Below, piece by piece: positions 13,065 through 25,256 of a stretch of 64,000 nucleotides of DNA. The stretch lies in NCBI RefSeq assembly GCF_031755915.1, contig NC_083388.1, positions 6,943,001-7,007,000 of the forward strand. Reading direction: 5' to 3'. A model generated the notes under the pieces. The model was not told the origin of the DNA. It did not search any database and worked only from the letters and a program-made list of their open reading frames with translations. This DNA is from Ziziphus jujuba (lineage: Eukaryota; Streptophyta; Magnoliopsida; Rosales; Rhamnaceae). Each line of letters starts with the position of its first letter. The stretch's first letter is position 1. The position numbers were made by a program, and so were the translations under genes.

Positions 13065-14555
13065 GGGGCTGTAAATCTTCCGACATGCAAAATGTGTAGG
13101 ACTACTACTGGATGTATATAATTTAATTTGTCTTTTATTTGAAAAAAAAAAAACCAGAGTAATATTCCCATTAATTACTTTTTCGTTGTTTCTTTTGTTA
13201 CATAGGAAACATTTCTAGGCTCAAATTATAACAAATTAAATATTAAGAAGATTATTAATTAAATAAGAGAATCAGATAATTAATATGTCATGAAATTAAA
13301 TTGAAAATAAAAACGAAAACAGAAGAGCTTGAATTAAACTCTTTGAATATGATTTGTTTATTTGGCTTTAAAAAAAAGTCTTTTGTTTTTCTACTACTAA
13401 TACACATGAAATCATCATTCATCAAAAAGAATAAAACACATATGAAATCAAAATCTTTGTCATGGAAATAAAAGACTTGCTTTATATATAGAATCCTGTT
13501 ACTTGAAGATTTTTCTAGTTACAAGACTGTTTCTCATCTCATTGCATTAACTGAACATTTTTTTCATCAAATTCAATTATAATTAAGATAATTTAATGAA
13601 ATTTATGTATATATTACACTCTACTTTGAGAGATTAAATATTTTCATTTTATTCTATAAAAGAAATAATTAAGATTTTGATATAAAAATAAGTTTAGTTC
13701 TGGTTAGTTGAACAAATTCATATTGTTCAGTTGGAGTCCGATAAATATTTAATAAATAAGGATGTTTTTTAAAATTTATGAAAATGGAGTGGGAGAAGCA
13801 AAAATGGTTGTATAAAAAGAAGGATCCTATATCAAACTATTGTTGGAGGGTCTTATGAAAGCTGGGCTAAGATTAGGGTAGAATTTGGGCTTCCCTAGCC
13901 TAGACTAGCTTTGCGTTTGGAAGTAGTTGACTTCCGTAGGGGGTCTTCCGGGCCCTTCCACCTCCTATAATTATAATTTGGATTTTTTGACAAAATAACG
14001 GCCTGAGTATTTTATTTTATTTTATTTTTATGGATGAAACGGACAGCTTTAATGATTTAATCACTATATTTATATAAATGAGAGTATAAATTCGAGTTAT
14101 AAAGAATAAAAGTAGTTTTGGATAGTTTGTAAATTAAGTGATTTTTTTTTTTTTTTTTTAAGAAAGGGCATTTTTGAAGAAATAGCAAAAACTAAATTCT
14201 ATGAACAATATTATATATATATATATATATATTTTATTTTATTTTTCAATTTCACTCTCTCTTCTCTATCAAACCGTCCAAAATAAGCATAACCTAGCAG
14301 AAGTAAATGGCAAGACAAGTGCATATTATTCCCAATTGAAACATGTAAATCGAATCTGAGCCAAAACCCATAATTAGTATAAAAACTCCCTGAAACGCAG
14401 CATTAATTTTTCCTACTAGTAAACCCTCAAAATTTAAAGCATCATAAAGACATAAAAAGAAGCATTATAAAAATAAAAATAAACAAAAATCCCAAAAATA
14501 ACCATAAAAGAGTTTCATATTAAGGAAACAAAATAATGATAGAAAGAAACAAGAA
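13065..14555. other. AT-rich intergenic DNA
   Basis: No gene recognised. It contains poly-T 14143-14159 and (AT)n 14212-14230. A GC-richer patch at 13850-13970 has no open frame worth reporting. Confidence 0.5.
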
Positions 14556-14960
14556 AGTTAAACTGGGCAAGCGGTGATGAACCGGCAGAAGGCCGAATAC
14601 TCTACTGGTGACTTGTCAGGAGGTTAACTTGCACATTCACTTTAACAGGACACCGCTTTTTAATTTTTATTCTCAGAGAATAATGGCAAAAATTAATTTG
14701 GTCACATAATAAGTGTTTAACAAGTAGGTTTTCCATATTTAATAAATTTAAAAAAAAAAAAGTTGATATCAAAAGTCTTGGTAAAAGCAGAAAACCACAA
14801 ACCATGTTGCTGGTCAATCTGGATTAATTTTGGATTCTCATAGAATAATAATAGCAAAACAGTTAGTTTGATGACATAATATAAGTGTTTTTAACTGGTA
14901 GGTTTTCCATATTCAATGTATAAAAATGTCTACATCTAAAAAGAATTTGGTAAAGGTAGA
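14556..14960. repeat. Tandem duplication (~175 bp) next to a short coding-like stretch on the minus strand
   Basis: Text at about 14670-14790 (ends of reads such as TAGGTTTTCCATATT and GGTAAAAGCAGAAA) recurs diverged at 14840-14965 (TAGGTTTTCCATATTC, GGTAAAGGTAGAAA). Just before it, the minus strand at about 14620-14564 reads DKSPVEYSAFCRFITACPV followed by a stop codon. That looks protein-like and might be a terminal exon or an exon relic, but I recognise no family and find no convincing upstream exon. Confidence 0.4.
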
Positions 14961-15459
14961 AACCACTAAACACAATTACTCTTTTTATCTTCTTTGAATT
15001 CTAGTAGCAGCTGATGTAACACTACCAGATAAATTTCCTTTCTTGTTTTACCTTAAGTTCAATCAAGATAAATTGACTCCATTATTTCCTTTATTTTCCT
15101 TCAATTTCTGATTAGGACTGTAATAATATTAAACAAAGAAAAAACATGAAAACGAAATACTTATGATCTATATCTGCACCTGCAGTCAAAAGAAAATTAC
15201 ATGATAATGATAGTTTTTTTGTTTTTTTGGGTCAAATACATTAGTTTAGGTGAGTGACATTTTAATGAAGCACGACTAAAGCTGACAAGGAAATACCACA
15301 GCATGAAGAAACAAAGATCCATATACTCATAATAATTCACCTAATTTATAGGTCAGAGTCTTGCTTTTCAACTTTATAAATAACACAGATATATCAAGTT
15401 GCAAGGTCACTTGGGTCAGAGTCTTCCTATATATATGAAAACAGTGAACAGAAAAAAAC

Positions 15460-17420
15460 ATTACAAGCATCACAAACAGTGAAGCCAAAATACTCCAAAG
15501 TCCAGCTCCCTAACAATGTGAGTGCACTTGCCATAAACTAAAGCCCAAAGAAAACAAAAACAACTCAAACAGAAAAACAAAATACACACTGAAACAGTGA
15601 AGCAGAAAGACACCAACCCTAACAATATGCGTAGACACAGAAAACAAAAAAGCATAGAAAGCTCAAAGAATCAAACAGCAAAACAAACACTAACAACTCA
15701 AGAAAACGATGGCCATTGGAAGCAACAATGAAAATACTCATGAAGATTGAGGGATGAAACAGAGAACTAAAAACAACATATATGACCTAAATACTCTAAA
15801 AACTTATAAACAAAATATACATCAAATAGTGAATTCAAAATGCACCAACATTAACAATAACAACAGTAAAAGGACACACAAACCATAAACAAAGGCTCAA
15901 ATAATCAACACGACAAAGTAATGGCCATAGGAAGCGACACAAAAAATAAACGAAACACAAAACTAAAAATACAATACACATGAACGAAATACATCAAAGC
16001 CTTATAAAATAGAAAAAAAGCACAAACAAAAACTAAACAAAACCTAAAAATCAAACAACGCAACAACAATGGCCAAAGGAAGCAACAATGAATTATTAAG
16101 CTTGTAAACACAAAAAACTAACAAAAAAAGAACTAAAAAAATACAACACACATGTGCAGAATACATGATCAAAACCATACAAAATAGAAAGGTAAGCAAC
16201 ACATAATCACAGACAAAGCTAAAATATCAGGGAAATTAAAAAAAAAAAAAACAATGAACACATATAAAGCAAGTACCACAGAAAATGCACACACAAAATG
16301 AGAAATTGAACCAAAAAAAAAAAAAAAAAAAGGTCAAAAGAATAGTACACATCAACAAATTATATTAAGCTTAACAATACAAATAAAATGGTACACATAT
16401 AAAGCAAAGGCACACAAAATCATAAATAAAGCTCAAAAGAATAAAAAAATCCATAAATGTACAATGAACACGAAGTAATAAGCTATGGTAGACACACAAA
16501 TCATAAACTCAAAATACAACGCGTCTAAAGCAATGGTATACACAAATCATAAACATTAAGGACAGAGAATTAAAGGGAATCCAACATATTTATTAACACG
16601 AACTGCACAGCAGAGAAAAAGAATTTAACAAAAAAAAGAGTCCACAAGAAGCAGTAACGACTACCAAAAAAAAAAAAAAAAAGGAAAAACATACATACAC
16701 TAAGGCAAGAATCATAAACAAAAAGCACAAAGAATTAAAAGGCATTCCACATTGACAAACAAAAACTACACAAAAAAATAAAACAGAAACATGGCCACAA
16801 GAAGCAGCAAACAGTACAATGCATACACAAGAAGCACATCTAAAGCTCTGATACACACAGACATAAGAAGCAAAAAACACAAAGAATTAAAAAGGAATAA
16901 GTACATTTAAAGCAATAGTCCACATAGAAATCAGATACACAGAAATCATAAAAACCAATGAAAACAACTTTACACAATTCAAAGCACCAAAGAAGCAGCA
17001 TTGGATATACTGATAAAAAGTAGTATAATCAAATGGAAGGAATTATTAGCCATTATAGGAAGCAACAATGAAAAATAAAAAGAGAATGCACACAAACTCA
17101 AAGAAAGAAGGAATGAAACACAGAGAGAACTAACAATACACACATGTGACTGGTTAACACAAATACACTAGATCCAATATACAATCTGAAACAATGGAGC
17201 CAAAAAAACCCCAACCATAACGCTATATATAGACATAGAAAACCAAACCATATACAACTCAAAGATTGAAACAACACAACAAACAAAAACAACATTAAGA
17301 AAGCTAAATACAATAGATAATTATCCATTGAAAGCAACAGTGGATAATTTACCCATAAAGATTGAGGAATGAAACAGAAAACTAAATACAACAAAAATCC
17401 TAATTATAAGTAGAATACAC
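15460..17420 (+). repeat. Degenerate A-rich repeat array (~2 kb)
   Basis: Diverged copies of one unit recur in the same orientation. The unit carries a CACCAACCCTAACAATATG-like start, an AGACACAGAAAACCAAA-like middle, CAACTCAAAGAATCAAACA, and an end like ATGGCCATTGGAAGCAACA followed by GATTGAGGGATGAAACAGA. Good copies lie at 15598-15775 and 17183-17380, and partial ones near 15470-15545, 15830-15945, 16020-16095, 16640, 16800 and 17045-17135. Spacing is irregular (about 120-280 bp) with indels. The strand is very poor in T and G. The minus strand shows several Cys/Phe/Val-rich open frames, but these are by-products of the A/C-rich composition. This looks like an old minisatellite or satellite, not a gene. 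Confidence 0.6.
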
Positions 17421-18984
17421 AAGAAATCAATGACCTTGACAATCTAAAAACACAGAACATCATTAAGAAAAAAGCAAGGCATTCTGATAGCAAATTGCAC
17501 ACGTAGAAAAGGCAACGGAAATAAAACCAAAAAAAATATATATATAACTAATTAAAAAACCAAACTAAATGAAAACAAATTACACACAATAATATAACTA
17601 AAAAATTTATAAATATTCTAGATGATATAGTCCACCATACAGCCAAAAAAAAAAAAAAAAAAAAAAGATTCTAACGCTTTAATGAAGAAATTCATCTAAG
17701 TCCTTAAGAATTCAATCTTTAATCTATTTTCTTTTACAAAAAGCAAAGAATAGTAACCAGTGAGTATTTACCCCCAAAAAAAAAAAAAAAAAAAGAAAAA
17801 GTAACCCCGTTGAAGTATAATAATTTTATATGCCAAAAATATATAACTGATGCAATATTAAACTAACATAGACAGCGGTAGAATAAGAGCATATATAAAA
17901 CATAGAGAGAAAATTAAATTGATAGACTTTTTTTTTTGGGGAATTAAAACGAAAAAATTTAACTTATACTGCAAATAAAAAAATAAAAAAAGAAAAGAAA
18001 TTCCATGCACTCGAAATCAACTAGAAGAAAGGAAAAGAGAGAAAAACCCAAAACGAAGGTGTCTTTAAAAATTTCCCTTCCTCGTCCTCCTCCTTCCACG
18101 CTTGTCTCTGTCTCCCTCTTTTCCCTCAATACACTTCTGAAAATCGTAATCACAATGCGTATATATACATATACATATACACAAGCTAATTTTGAGTTTT
18201 GAAAGAAAATTTCTCCTAATTTTATTATTTGCCCCATGGAAATCGTAATGCAAAATGCCTATATATATATATATATATATATTACAACCAAATTTTTTTT
18301 AAAAAAAATCTAATTATGAATTTTAAGATAAAATTATTTCATTCTGCTTTAACTTTTGTCAATGCCCAAAGCTCTAAATTATGAAGAGCCCAGATAATTT
18401 GTTTTTAAATTTACATTTATAATTTTTTTTAACAAGAAATCCATTATATAATTTTTATTAGAAATATAAGACTTTAATTATTAAAAAAACTTATAACTCT
18501 ATATTTATTTTAGAATTAATATCATTTTACCTCCTAAACTATGAAAATTATTTTTATAGCAATGATATTACTTAATTTATTCTATTAGTGTTTTATTTTT
18601 TAATTTGGTTTTGCTTTGCTTTGGACATGTTGAGAATGTTGGTATGGAAAATGGGACCTTTTTTTTTTCTTTTTGGTGGCTGGAATGGAAAATGGGACTT
18701 TGTAGGCTCTAAAAAGTATATTGGTAATTGTTTCTTTTCTTCCTTCATGAAGGGATATCAATAATTATTTATCTTTGGGTAAAAAAAAATGTTATGAAAT
18801 TTTCCATCACTTGAAATTGAAAAATTGAAGCTTAATTGCTCGTATATTAATGGTTTATAACATTGTAGGTATATATGCAGGAGAGAACCTTAAAAGAAAT
18901 GAAAAAATAACAAACCTCATATAACTACAGCGATATCCATATTTGCAAAACTTAAATTAGACATATTATTTTGCATAAAAATTA

Positions 18985-19029
<45 letters not shown>

Positions 19030-19490
19030 CATTTTATTTATTTATTTGGGCATATGTTGTAAATTATGGATAAGGAGTTTCCAAGTCAAAATTTACTACA
19101 TGTATATATCCATTAGAATTTATTTTTTGATAGAATATTTCCATTCTAATTTGAAAAATAGTTTTTTTAAAGATATATATAGGAAACAAAATTATCTGTA
19201 CACGTTCACTTTCTTTTTTACGTGTTCATTTTAAATGATAATATCTATTTTTTAATTACTAAGCTGCAATTTATTTGTTATACAATAAATAAAAAACTGT
19301 AATTTAGTTATTCAAGGGTGTAAATCCATGCTATGGTTGGAATTTTCCAATAGTAGAGGACCTCATGTAATATTTACCAGATATTTTTCTGCATATATGG
19401 CTAACCGCTAATTCCTATTTTTTGGGCAAACATTCTCTGAATAACCCATATATATATATACACATATGGGAAACCTTTTCCATCTTTATA
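17421..19490. other. AT-rich intergenic DNA with long microsatellites
   Basis: It contains poly-A 17645-17666 and 17776-17794, (AT)n 18261-18281 and a long (AT)n 18986-19024. No coding sequence is recognised on either strand. Confidence 0.55.
18986..19024. repeat. (AT)n microsatellite
   Basis: About 19 uninterrupted AT units in gene-free DNA, one of the longest in the window together with the run at 28251-28287. Confidence 0.92.
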
Positions 19491-19626
19491 CCTGCTAAAA
19501 CTTCCAAATAATTGAACAAAAATTATCTCTCTGTCTCAGCAATCTCTCTTAATTTCATTATCTCTAAGTGCTAGCTTATCTGAAGCTAGTTTGTTAATTT
19601 GATTAATATTTATTTATATTTTGTAG

Positions 19627-19875
19627 ATGGCAATAATTAAGAGGGTGAGGCAGATGGATAAAAGAGGTGAAATTGCACCACCCCTTCTAATATCCCACAA
19701 AAGATGTTCAAGATCAAGTAGCTTGGAGACCATTTTTGAAGAGGGGTCTTCAGGTGATCATCTTCATTTTCATCATCAAAGCTTTCAATTATTAGTTCCT
19801 TCCAAAAGGGTGTTGTTTCTTCTTCCTCTTTTTGTTTCTTTGGCTTTCTCTTTTATTATGTATTCTCACATTTGA
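19627..19875 (+). CDS. Possible small hypothetical protein (82 aa)
   Basis: An ATG-initiated frame of 82 codons directly follows TTTTGTAG, which would suit a 3' splice site at the end of a 5'-UTR intron. The pyrimidine-rich text at 19500-19560 resembles a leader. The predicted peptide is basic and serine-rich in the first two thirds (SHKRCSRSSSLETIFEEGSS), with a His-rich patch (DHLHFHHQ), and ends in a strongly hydrophobic segment (about residues 58-80) that could be a membrane tail. I recognise no family. Composition is far less low-complexity than other open frames of this desert, which is the only argument for reality; it could still be a chance frame. Confidence 0.3.
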   Translation: MAIIKRVRQMDKRGEIAPPLLISHKRCSRSSSLETIFEEGSSGDHLHFHHQSFQLLVPSKRVLFLLPLFVSLAFSFIMYSHI

Positions 19876-21074
19876 TTCCATAGTGTTGTGGAAAACTATT
19901 TCTTATTATAGTATAACAAGGAAAAAAAAACATTTTTTTATTCTTTACTTTTTTTCTTTTTGTTCTTTTATAAGTTATTTATTTAGGGTAAAAAAGGGAA
20001 CTCAGAACTCATTTTTAAAAGCTTTTTTTTTTCCTTATCACTTGTTCGATTAAATAGATAAACCGTAACTTTCAGTAATAATGAAATTGAAAAAAAAATA
20101 AAATATTGGAATTGGGTATTTCTATTCTACTAAAAAAAAATATTAGTGGAATTAAAATTAATTATTTTGATTTTCTCTCGTAAAAAAACTAGATTTTAAT
20201 TCATGAATAATCATCAACAAGAGAGGAATTCAATCAACAATTCAAAGTCAGTGAAAACTTTGTTAAAACTTAACACTGTGTTTGGATTGAATGGAAGAAA
20301 GGAAAAGAAATGAAATGTTTAATGAGGAAAGGAAAGGAAAGGGGAAAAAAAAAAAAAAAAGGGAAAGGAAATATTTTTTTATAATTGTTGTTTGAATAAT
20401 TGATAAATGAAAAGGAAATGAAAGGGTATGAAGGAGTAACTGTATAATCAGGGTAATTTTGAAATATTATTAAATTTTTTTCTATTTTCCATCTATTTTC
20501 TGACAATTTTGGGAGGAAAACAAATATGATTAAAATGAAAAAAAGCTAATTTGTTTCTTTTCCTTCCATTTCGTTTATTAGTCGAAAATACTATTTTTTT
20601 AAAGATAACATTTTTGCCCTTTTTCATTTATTTATAATTAACAGTTATTTGAATAAACCATATAAATTTGTCGAAATTTGCATTTTATAAAGGACACATT
20701 TTTATTGAAATTTATTAAATTTACTCTTTATTAATTTTTTTCCAATTAAACGAACTATTTCATTGAATAAGGATAATAACTTCATTCTTACATTGTTTAG
20801 TTTTTATGTTTTTTTTTTGAAGCATTGTTTAGTTTTTATGTTGTTCGAACAAAATTCAAACGTGATGGAGATAAAATATGATTTTATTTTTTTTAGAAAA
20901 GACATATTATATACAAGGCTTGGACACTGGATATCATAAATTTGGGCCTGATTTCTGGGCTATACGTATAAGGCCCAATCACTGGCCTGGCCCGATGGAG
21001 GAGCTCCGTCTCCTCTTTCTAAAGTATATATATTAAAGTATAATGTGTGTGTGTGTGTGTTTGTGTATATAAAA

Positions 21075-21106
<32 letters not shown>

Positions 21107-21128
21107 TTGATGAATAATAATATACCAG
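19876..21128. other. AT-rich intergenic DNA; possible MITE at 20275-20575
   Basis: The segment from TTTGGATTGAATGGAAG (20281) to TTTTCCTTCCATTTCG (ending about 20574) has inverted ends: AATGGAAGAAAGGAAAAGAAA on the left and the complement of AATGGAAGGAAAAGAAACAAA on the right (20551-20571). It is GGAAA-rich inside, a common plant MITE style. A 20-bp duplication (CATTGTTTAGTTTTTATGTT) follows at about 20791-20842, then (TG)n at 21043-21066 and (AT)n at 21067-21107. Confidence 0.35.
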
Positions 21129-22570
21129 GAAGCAAAGGAGAATTTTGAATTGGCTATAGAGACAGACAACTCCAATACCCATGCTAGATATTGGTTGTCC
21201 AAATTGCATTTGAAATACCATGTTCCTGGGACATGTAAAGCAATGTTCAGTACAATTTTTTTAAGTCACTGTTTTTGTTCAGTATTTTTCTCTTTGTTCC
21301 TTGATGGAGGTTTATGTGCAAAGATTTATTTATTTATTTGTTTTGTTAATCAATGTAATGAAGATGTTAAATGTGAAAACCAATTGACGGTTGCAATGAT
21401 TGTTATATTTGTAGATGAAAACATTTGAGGGAAAATGTTAATTATATTTCAGAAAGTTTAATCTGGTGTCACAAACAGTTGTTATCATTTTTTATCCCAT
21501 ATTAGCAACCAGTTGCTGATCATTTAAATTGTAGTTTTTCTGGTTGTTTGCATTTTCTAACTGATTGGCATTTGCCTTTTTCATTGTAAAGAGGAGCTGC
21601 TTTTTTTGGTTGAAGCTGCAGATATGGGTGACCCAGAAGCACAATATGAACTGGGTGTGGGCTGAGAATGGAGGTTAGGTTTCTCCATATGATATTTTGT
21701 TCAGTACATTTGAATCCTTTTTTTTTCTTCTCTGTCTTCACATGGACTGCTTTGCTTCCTGGAAGTGAAAGACTTGAAATTAATCTGTTATGGCAGATTT
21801 TAACATGAGAACAACAATGATATTTGTTGCAACAATTAGAAATATTAAAACATGATGAAGAGAAGGGATTTTAAAAGACAAAGCTGCATGTTCAAAAAAT
21901 GTGTCCTTCCTTTTTATGAGAAAAAAGATGAAGTTAAAATATCTTGAAAGAAGCAACCCAAATCTCTCCATTTTTTGGTGTACATAAAATTGTTTTCCAC
22001 CTGCAAACGCATGGAAAATCTTATACATGAAAAATATGCAATAAATGCAACATAACTATTAACAACTTCTACATGGAAGAGATAAAGCCCCCCGCCATCA
22101 AATGCTTATTAATTTAATTAAGCATCAATGTTGTTTACCTTTTACATACAGAACAATCATTTTAGTACAAAGCAGCCTATGGTTAGTGCAGGGCTGTCTT
22201 TATTTAATAAAGAGGATGATCATAAAAGAGCTAAGGAGAAGAAGAAGTGCAACTTATACAACTAAGATGCTACTGCTAATGGTTCCTTAAATAGTTATGG
22301 AAAAAAAAAAATGATAAACCAAGTGACATCCTATAAGAAATTACATAAGCAGCCACATAGACAGCATTCAATATCTACTGGTCTAATGAGCCTAGACTTG
22401 ACTATCACAGCCATGTGCCACCAAGAAATGAAGATGACCTTGGAGGGGTAATGTTAAGTCAGAAGAAGATACAACAAGACCACAGTAACGTAGTTTCTCT
22501 ATCAATAGTAGTACAACGAATTAGATACTGAACCATGGATTTATGCCTGAACATGACACTCCTCTAAGGG

Positions 22571-22592
22571 TTTTGTTTTTTTGTTTGTTTTG

Positions 22593-22623
<31 letters not shown>

Positions 22624-22664
22624 TTTTTTTGTTTTTTTTTGTTTTTTGTTTTTTTTTTTTTTTT
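22571..22664 (+). repeat. (TTTTG)n / T-rich tract
   Basis: About eight TTTTG units are followed by long T runs. On the minus strand this is a CAAAA/poly-A tail like that left by retroposition. It lies inside the long intron of the Sel1 pseudogene. A similar A-run followed by AAAAC repeats lies at 61786-61826. Confidence 0.85.
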
Positions 22665-23589
22665 AAGTAAATCATAGCTACTCAAGAGGAGAGTTTTCCA
22701 CACGAAAGAGGATTTATTGATGCATTCTGCGGTGATCCAAAACTGGGAATGGAACTATTAGATGTCAAATAACCGTGTATAGAGATTTCTCTATCTATTA
22801 AATTTGATCAATTGGATGACACTTCATTGCAATCCTCTTTTATGAGAAAGTTCCATCTACAAGATCATGACACTAATCAATGTAATAATGTTAATTCCTC
22901 CTTGAGCACCAGGCTAGGTGCAAAACTTACAAGGGAGTTATCTCTTATGCTATCTTAAGGTTCTCATAGAAATGAAACGAGTAAAGAAGTATATCCTGAA
23001 AAAAGAAATCCATTAACATAAAAACTGTCCCGCATCATCAAGTTTCAACGTAGTGGGTAGGGCAATAAAAGAATAATAGTAAGTACTTGACCATTTTAAT
23101 CGGAAATCTTACCACAACTAATTTGGCATTCAAAATTTAACTAATATTAATTTGAATGATAAGAGTTATTGGTAGGCAAACAGTCTAAGCGGTGATGTTC
23201 ATCCCCAACAAATAAGCAAACACTTTTCCAAAAACAGTAAGAAGCACAGAAAATATTCCAAGCTGCATAGTAACTAACAGAAAAGAACAATATAAACTCT
23301 TAAAAAATAAACCAGAAATGTAGATTGATTTCACCCTAACAAATTTCCATATAATATATTAAGAAGAATATGCATGGAAACCAAGCATGAGATCATGCTA
23401 ATGAAATGTACATCATTTCGACACAAATACCATAATTAAAACCTGTTTCAATAGTAAACATACGAAAATGTTAGTCATGCGACTCATGAAAAGTAAAACA
23501 ACATTTCAAAGGGAACCAAACAAGATGTTTCTATTTGCAAAAAAACCAAAGAAGAGGCACATCTAATAGCCTTAAAATTTTCAAATAGA

Positions 23590-24043
23590 TCGACTATAGA
23601 ACCCTGGTGCGTGGGTACTTGAGACACTCTGCAGCACTCGGCTAGGAATCATCTGTTAAAGAATACTTCACAGGTTAGTTAATATGTTCAAAACCAAGCA
23701 TTCAAATGTAACAAGACAGAAATAAACATTGAGCAGGCAAGATCAACAATAAGCCAACCCTTGTACTTGTTAGAATATACCTTGCATATTATGGTCAATG
23801 CTGCTGCTGCCGCTGTTTATGCAATGGCAGATTCTTTTGCTGGGACCCACTTTTTTCCCGAGGAAGCTTGATTTTTAGAATGCTTTAAAAAGCATTTCTT
23901 ATTAAAGATGATTTGGTTTTCTTTTCCCTTAGGGAACTTGATTTGGATTTTCCTTTTGCTTTTGAGACATTATGGCTCATAGGCTTATTTTTTGAATTGT
24001 TAGCTTGAGTTTCTTGTAACTTATATTTATGTCCGCTAATTAT
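23590..24043 (-). pseudogene. Unidentified coding-like relic inside the Sel1 pseudogene intron
   Basis: On the minus strand, 24043 to 23798 reads for about 80 codons with a single TAA. The protein is Lys/Ser/Gln-rich with PMSHNVSKAKGKSKSSS, LREKKTKSSLIRNAF, then after the stop KLPREKSGSQQKNLPLHKQ. A GTATATTC donor-like site follows near 23780. An AACAG acceptor near 23656 then opens MIPSRVLQSVSSTHAPGFYS (or, in another frame, CLKYPRTRVL and a stop). This low-complexity basic tail looks like the C-terminal part of a real protein, but I cannot name the family, and the frame linking the two blocks is uncertain. It may be a fragment of another gene inserted here. Confidence 0.35.
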
Positions 24044-25256
24044 CTAATGGTTTCATTTTCTTTTCCCTTAGAATTTTATTAATTTCATCATGAAATGATG
24101 ATTATCTTGGTTTTTTGATAGAATGACTATGTTCAATCAGATCAACAAGCTTTTAATTATTTGGAGAGGTATATTTTAAAATGGCAGATTTAAACTTTAT
24201 GTCACTTCCACAATAAGTCTCAGAACCTTACTGGGTCTTGCTATTTTTTAGTTGCATCCAGGTGCTCTTTACCTTCTGAGTGTTGTGTATTAGACAGGAC
24301 AATGTGTGAAGAAGGATATGGCTTCAGCACTATGGTGTTTTCATAGGGCATGAGAGAAGGTGTAGACTGGTTTTTCAATTTCATCTGCTTGAGCACTTTA
24401 GAGAGATAGAGATGAGTAATAGTTATGAGTTGGTCATATACAATCAGACCTGACATTCATAAGCTCTTGAAGGAAGATATTTGTCTGTTGGAGTAGCTTA
24501 GATAAACCTTCCAAAGTCATAATTTATGAAATCTGACATGCAAACAGAATTTCTTTGTTGAAAATTTGACATGTAAAATTAGTGCATATATTATTCAAAA
24601 TGAAGTGGACAATCAAATTTTCTTCAGTATGTTTGCTCCTCGGTATCATAGCTTTTGGTTAACTAGATGCAGGGGCGCGTAACTAGCAAATTTTGAAAAC
24701 TAAAAAGAAAGTAATAGTTTCACTTTTCATTTAGCTTATGCACTTATATATCCTCTCACTAGAAATATGTGTGCGGACATGCTGATGCAGCTATCGCATA
24801 TGGGTCTCTTCTACTTCAAGGTTTGTTCTCTTCTACACTCGTGCTTCATTAGTTGTATACTTGCACTATGTAGCTAATGGAGTTAAAGAAGATTAGCTAC
24901 AATACCTGAAGATGTTATGCATTAGTTATTATATTCAATGATTTTATTTTATTTGAAGAATAGGAACAGAAGTGATTAAATGAAATTGATATCACATCTG
25001 TGGTTAATCATACTCGGATTTTTCCAGTGTGTGATGACATCTTTTTGTGTATGGTGGCATGTCTCAGGTGTTGAAATCCCAGAGAGGAATTCTTTAGCCA
25101 AAGAGGCAAGAAAGGATGCGGAAAGTCCTGTGATAGATCCAGTAGAGATGGCATAAAGAACAGTTCCTGATTGCAGCGACAGCAGGATGTGATCTGGGAC
25201 TGAATTAATGGTTGGAGAGACTTGAGGAGGAAGAAAAGCGTTCTTCGACCGCATAA

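Larger units (their letters stand above)
21129..25256 (+). pseudogene. Pseudogene of a Sel1-like repeat (TPR-like) protein
   Basis: Six exon-like blocks with splice consensus survive: 21129-21244 (after a CAG acceptor; [12 protein letters not shown]...[11 protein letters not shown]), 21592-21673 (LVEAADMGDPEAQYELG), 24122-24168 (NDYVQSDQQAFNYLER), 24252-24359 (LHPGALYLL...CVKKDMASALWCFHRA), 24763-24820 (GHADAAIAYGSLLLQ) and 25068-25256 (GVEIPERNS...DPVEMA, then WLERLEEEEK). Sel1-like repeats are alpha-helical scaffolds; the alanine/glycine pattern A-x-x-x-L-G-x-x-x is visible. It is broken several ways: an extra T in the T-run of block 2, a lost base before its end, in-frame TAG at 24291-24293 and TGA at 24351-24353, a TAA plus frame shift at 25154-25156, and another TAA at 25206-25208. 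The N-terminal part is missing. Because introns are retained it arose by DNA duplication, not retrotransposition. An intact parent copy should exist elsewhere in the genome. Confidence 0.8.

Noticed and set aside
15470..17394. Series of minus-strand Cys/Phe/Val-rich open frames resembling membrane proteins
   Set aside because: They follow from an A/C-rich degenerate repeat array; no conserved family, splice pattern or start context.
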